64,000 nt of DNA from the NCBI RefSeq assembly GCF_014647915.1, contig NZ_BMQC01000010.1, positions 1 through 64,000 of the forward strand, given 5' to 3'. This DNA comes from Pilimelia terevasa. Lineage in GTDB: Bacteria > Actinomycetota > Actinomycetes > Mycobacteriales > Micromonosporaceae. Below the pieces are notes generated by a model. It ran no database searches. It had not been told where the DNA came from and saw nothing but the letters and a program-made list of their open reading frames with translations. Position 1 is the stretch's first letter, and each line of letters opens with the position of its first letter. The position numbers were made by a program, and so were the translations under genes. Shown one piece after another: positions 63,431 through 64,000 of the stretch.

Positions 63431-63898
63431 CTAGTGATGCCGTTGGCCGTACGTTGACCAGTCCGAGTACCGATCGGGAAGGAGTTGACGCCCGATCTCG
63501 CGCAGCCGGTCAGCGGCGAGGGTGGTGGCCGCCTCGACAGTCGGCTTCGGTTCGTAGTGGGCGACGGTGCTCCGGTAGCCATTCGAATGGTTCATCATGA
63601 ACAGGTAGACGCCGTAGATGAGCCCGTACTCGCGGCGCACGCCCGACCGGTCCTCGTACGTCTCGATCAGGACGCGGTCCTTCAGGCCGCCCTGCGGAAG
63701 CCCACCCGGCTCCTCCGGGGCACGGACGCTGACCAGCCTGAGGCCCGCGGGGAGTCCGGGTGGGCCCGCCGAACCCGCAGACCTGGCCGCGGTGGCTACG
63801 TCGGGCAGAAAGCGATCACCGACGAGGCCCGCCGTACCAGCTACCACGACGCCGGCGAGACCGAGACGCAGTACACGGCGTCGATCCATAGCTCCCAT
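63431..63898 (-). CDS. Tyrosinase copper chaperone MelC1-like
   Basis: About 155 residues. Start ATG 63898 has GGAG six bases upstream; a longer TTG start is less likely. Tat-type signal (DRRRVLRLGLAGVVVAGTAGLVG), then the MelC1 pattern VLIETYEDRSGVRREYGLIYGVYLFMMNHSNGYRSTVAHYEPKPTVEAA. It loads copper and carries the tyrosinase across the membrane. It is transcribed first with the tyrosinase gene 40 bases downstream. Confidence 0.85.
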   Translation of the reverse strand: MGAMDRRRVLRLGLAGVVVAGTAGLVGDRFLPDVATAARSAGSAGPPGLPAGLRLVSVRAPEEPGGLPQGGLKDRVLIETYEDRSGVRREYGLIYGVYLFMMNHSNGYRSTVAHYEPKPTVEAATTLAADRLREIGRQLLPDRYSDWSTYGQRHH

Positions 63899-64000
63899 GA
63901 CGGGCTCCAATCAGGTGTGGCGCGTGCCCCGCCTTTGTGGGTGAGGCGATCGGGTGTCCGGCGGCACCGCTGCGCTGCGTGGTGTCAGACACAGAGACGC

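Overview
The window is high-GC actinobacterial DNA. GTG starts are frequent, and the cell-division and Ser/Thr-kinase cluster has the classic order fhaA-fhaB-pstP-rodA-pbpA-pknA-pknB-trpG/pabA. A DUF2637 protein and an XRE/DUF5753 plus DUF397 pair are also typical of actinomycetes. A Micromonosporales-type organism fits best, but that is inference from gene content; no rRNA is present to settle it.

Layout. (1) 1-18.4 kb is accessory. It opens with a minus-strand pair: a 1025-residue HTH / P-loop NTPase / HEAT-like / hexulose-phosphate-synthase-like fusion, translationally coupled to a GNAT acetyltransferase. Next comes a tightly overlapped plus-strand operon (3.7-12.0 kb) that looks like an undescribed peptide-modification cluster. 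Its first product is a ferritin-like diiron protein whose C-terminus carries two copies of a 20-residue peptide ending in MSWSWPA. It is followed by a phytanoyl-CoA-type dioxygenase, an LCM-type methyltransferase, a TPR-type glycosyltransferase-like protein, a DUF4254 protein, a second dioxygenase, and a complete, divergent pair of phenylalanyl-tRNA synthetase subunits. After it lie a PIF1-BRCT helicase with an unknown partner, a DUF2637 (SpdB-like) membrane protein, and an AAA_14/DUF4143 ATPase that sits between two 86-bp direct repeats and behind three iterated operator-like repeats. (2) 18.7-21.8 kb holds secreted proteins (an M28 peptidase and two exported unknowns) and a small P-loop kinase-like protein. 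(3) 21.8-28.3 kb is a branched-chain acyl-CoA (leucine-type) catabolic locus: TetR regulator, biotin carboxylase, HMG-CoA lyase, carboxyltransferase and acyl-CoA dehydrogenase. A shared AACGATCGTT palindrome lies before both the regulator and the carboxyltransferase. (4) 28.7-40.3 kb is mixed: a MarR/YceI divergent pair, a glutamate-cysteine-ligase-family enzyme, membrane and PASTA proteins, the XRE/DUF397 pair, and a sugar epimerase with a WecG/TagA glycosyltransferase. (5) 40.4-53.6 kb runs from tRNA-Leu(CAG) through the growth and division kinase cluster to a class E sortase, a DUF881 protein and CrgA. (6) 53.6-62.5 kb carries an iron-sulfur oxidoreductase, two CNNM/CorC-type proteins, a LamG lipoprotein, an NlpC/P60 hydrolase, dCTP deaminase, an M43 metalloprotease and tRNA-Gly(CCC) with a strong terminator. 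(7) 62.6-63.9 kb has a tyrosinase and its copper chaperone.

How the genes work together. FHA proteins, PP2C phosphatase, kinases, RodA/FtsW, PBP and CrgA form one septation and wall-growth control module. The acyl-CoA genes form a catabolic regulon read by the local TetR. The best candidate for something new is the 3.7-12.0 kb operon, where a diiron protein appears to carry its own modifiable peptide repeats, tailoring enzymes follow, and a second PheRS may serve in self-protection or supply of charged tRNA. All functions are read by eye from sequence and no database search was run.
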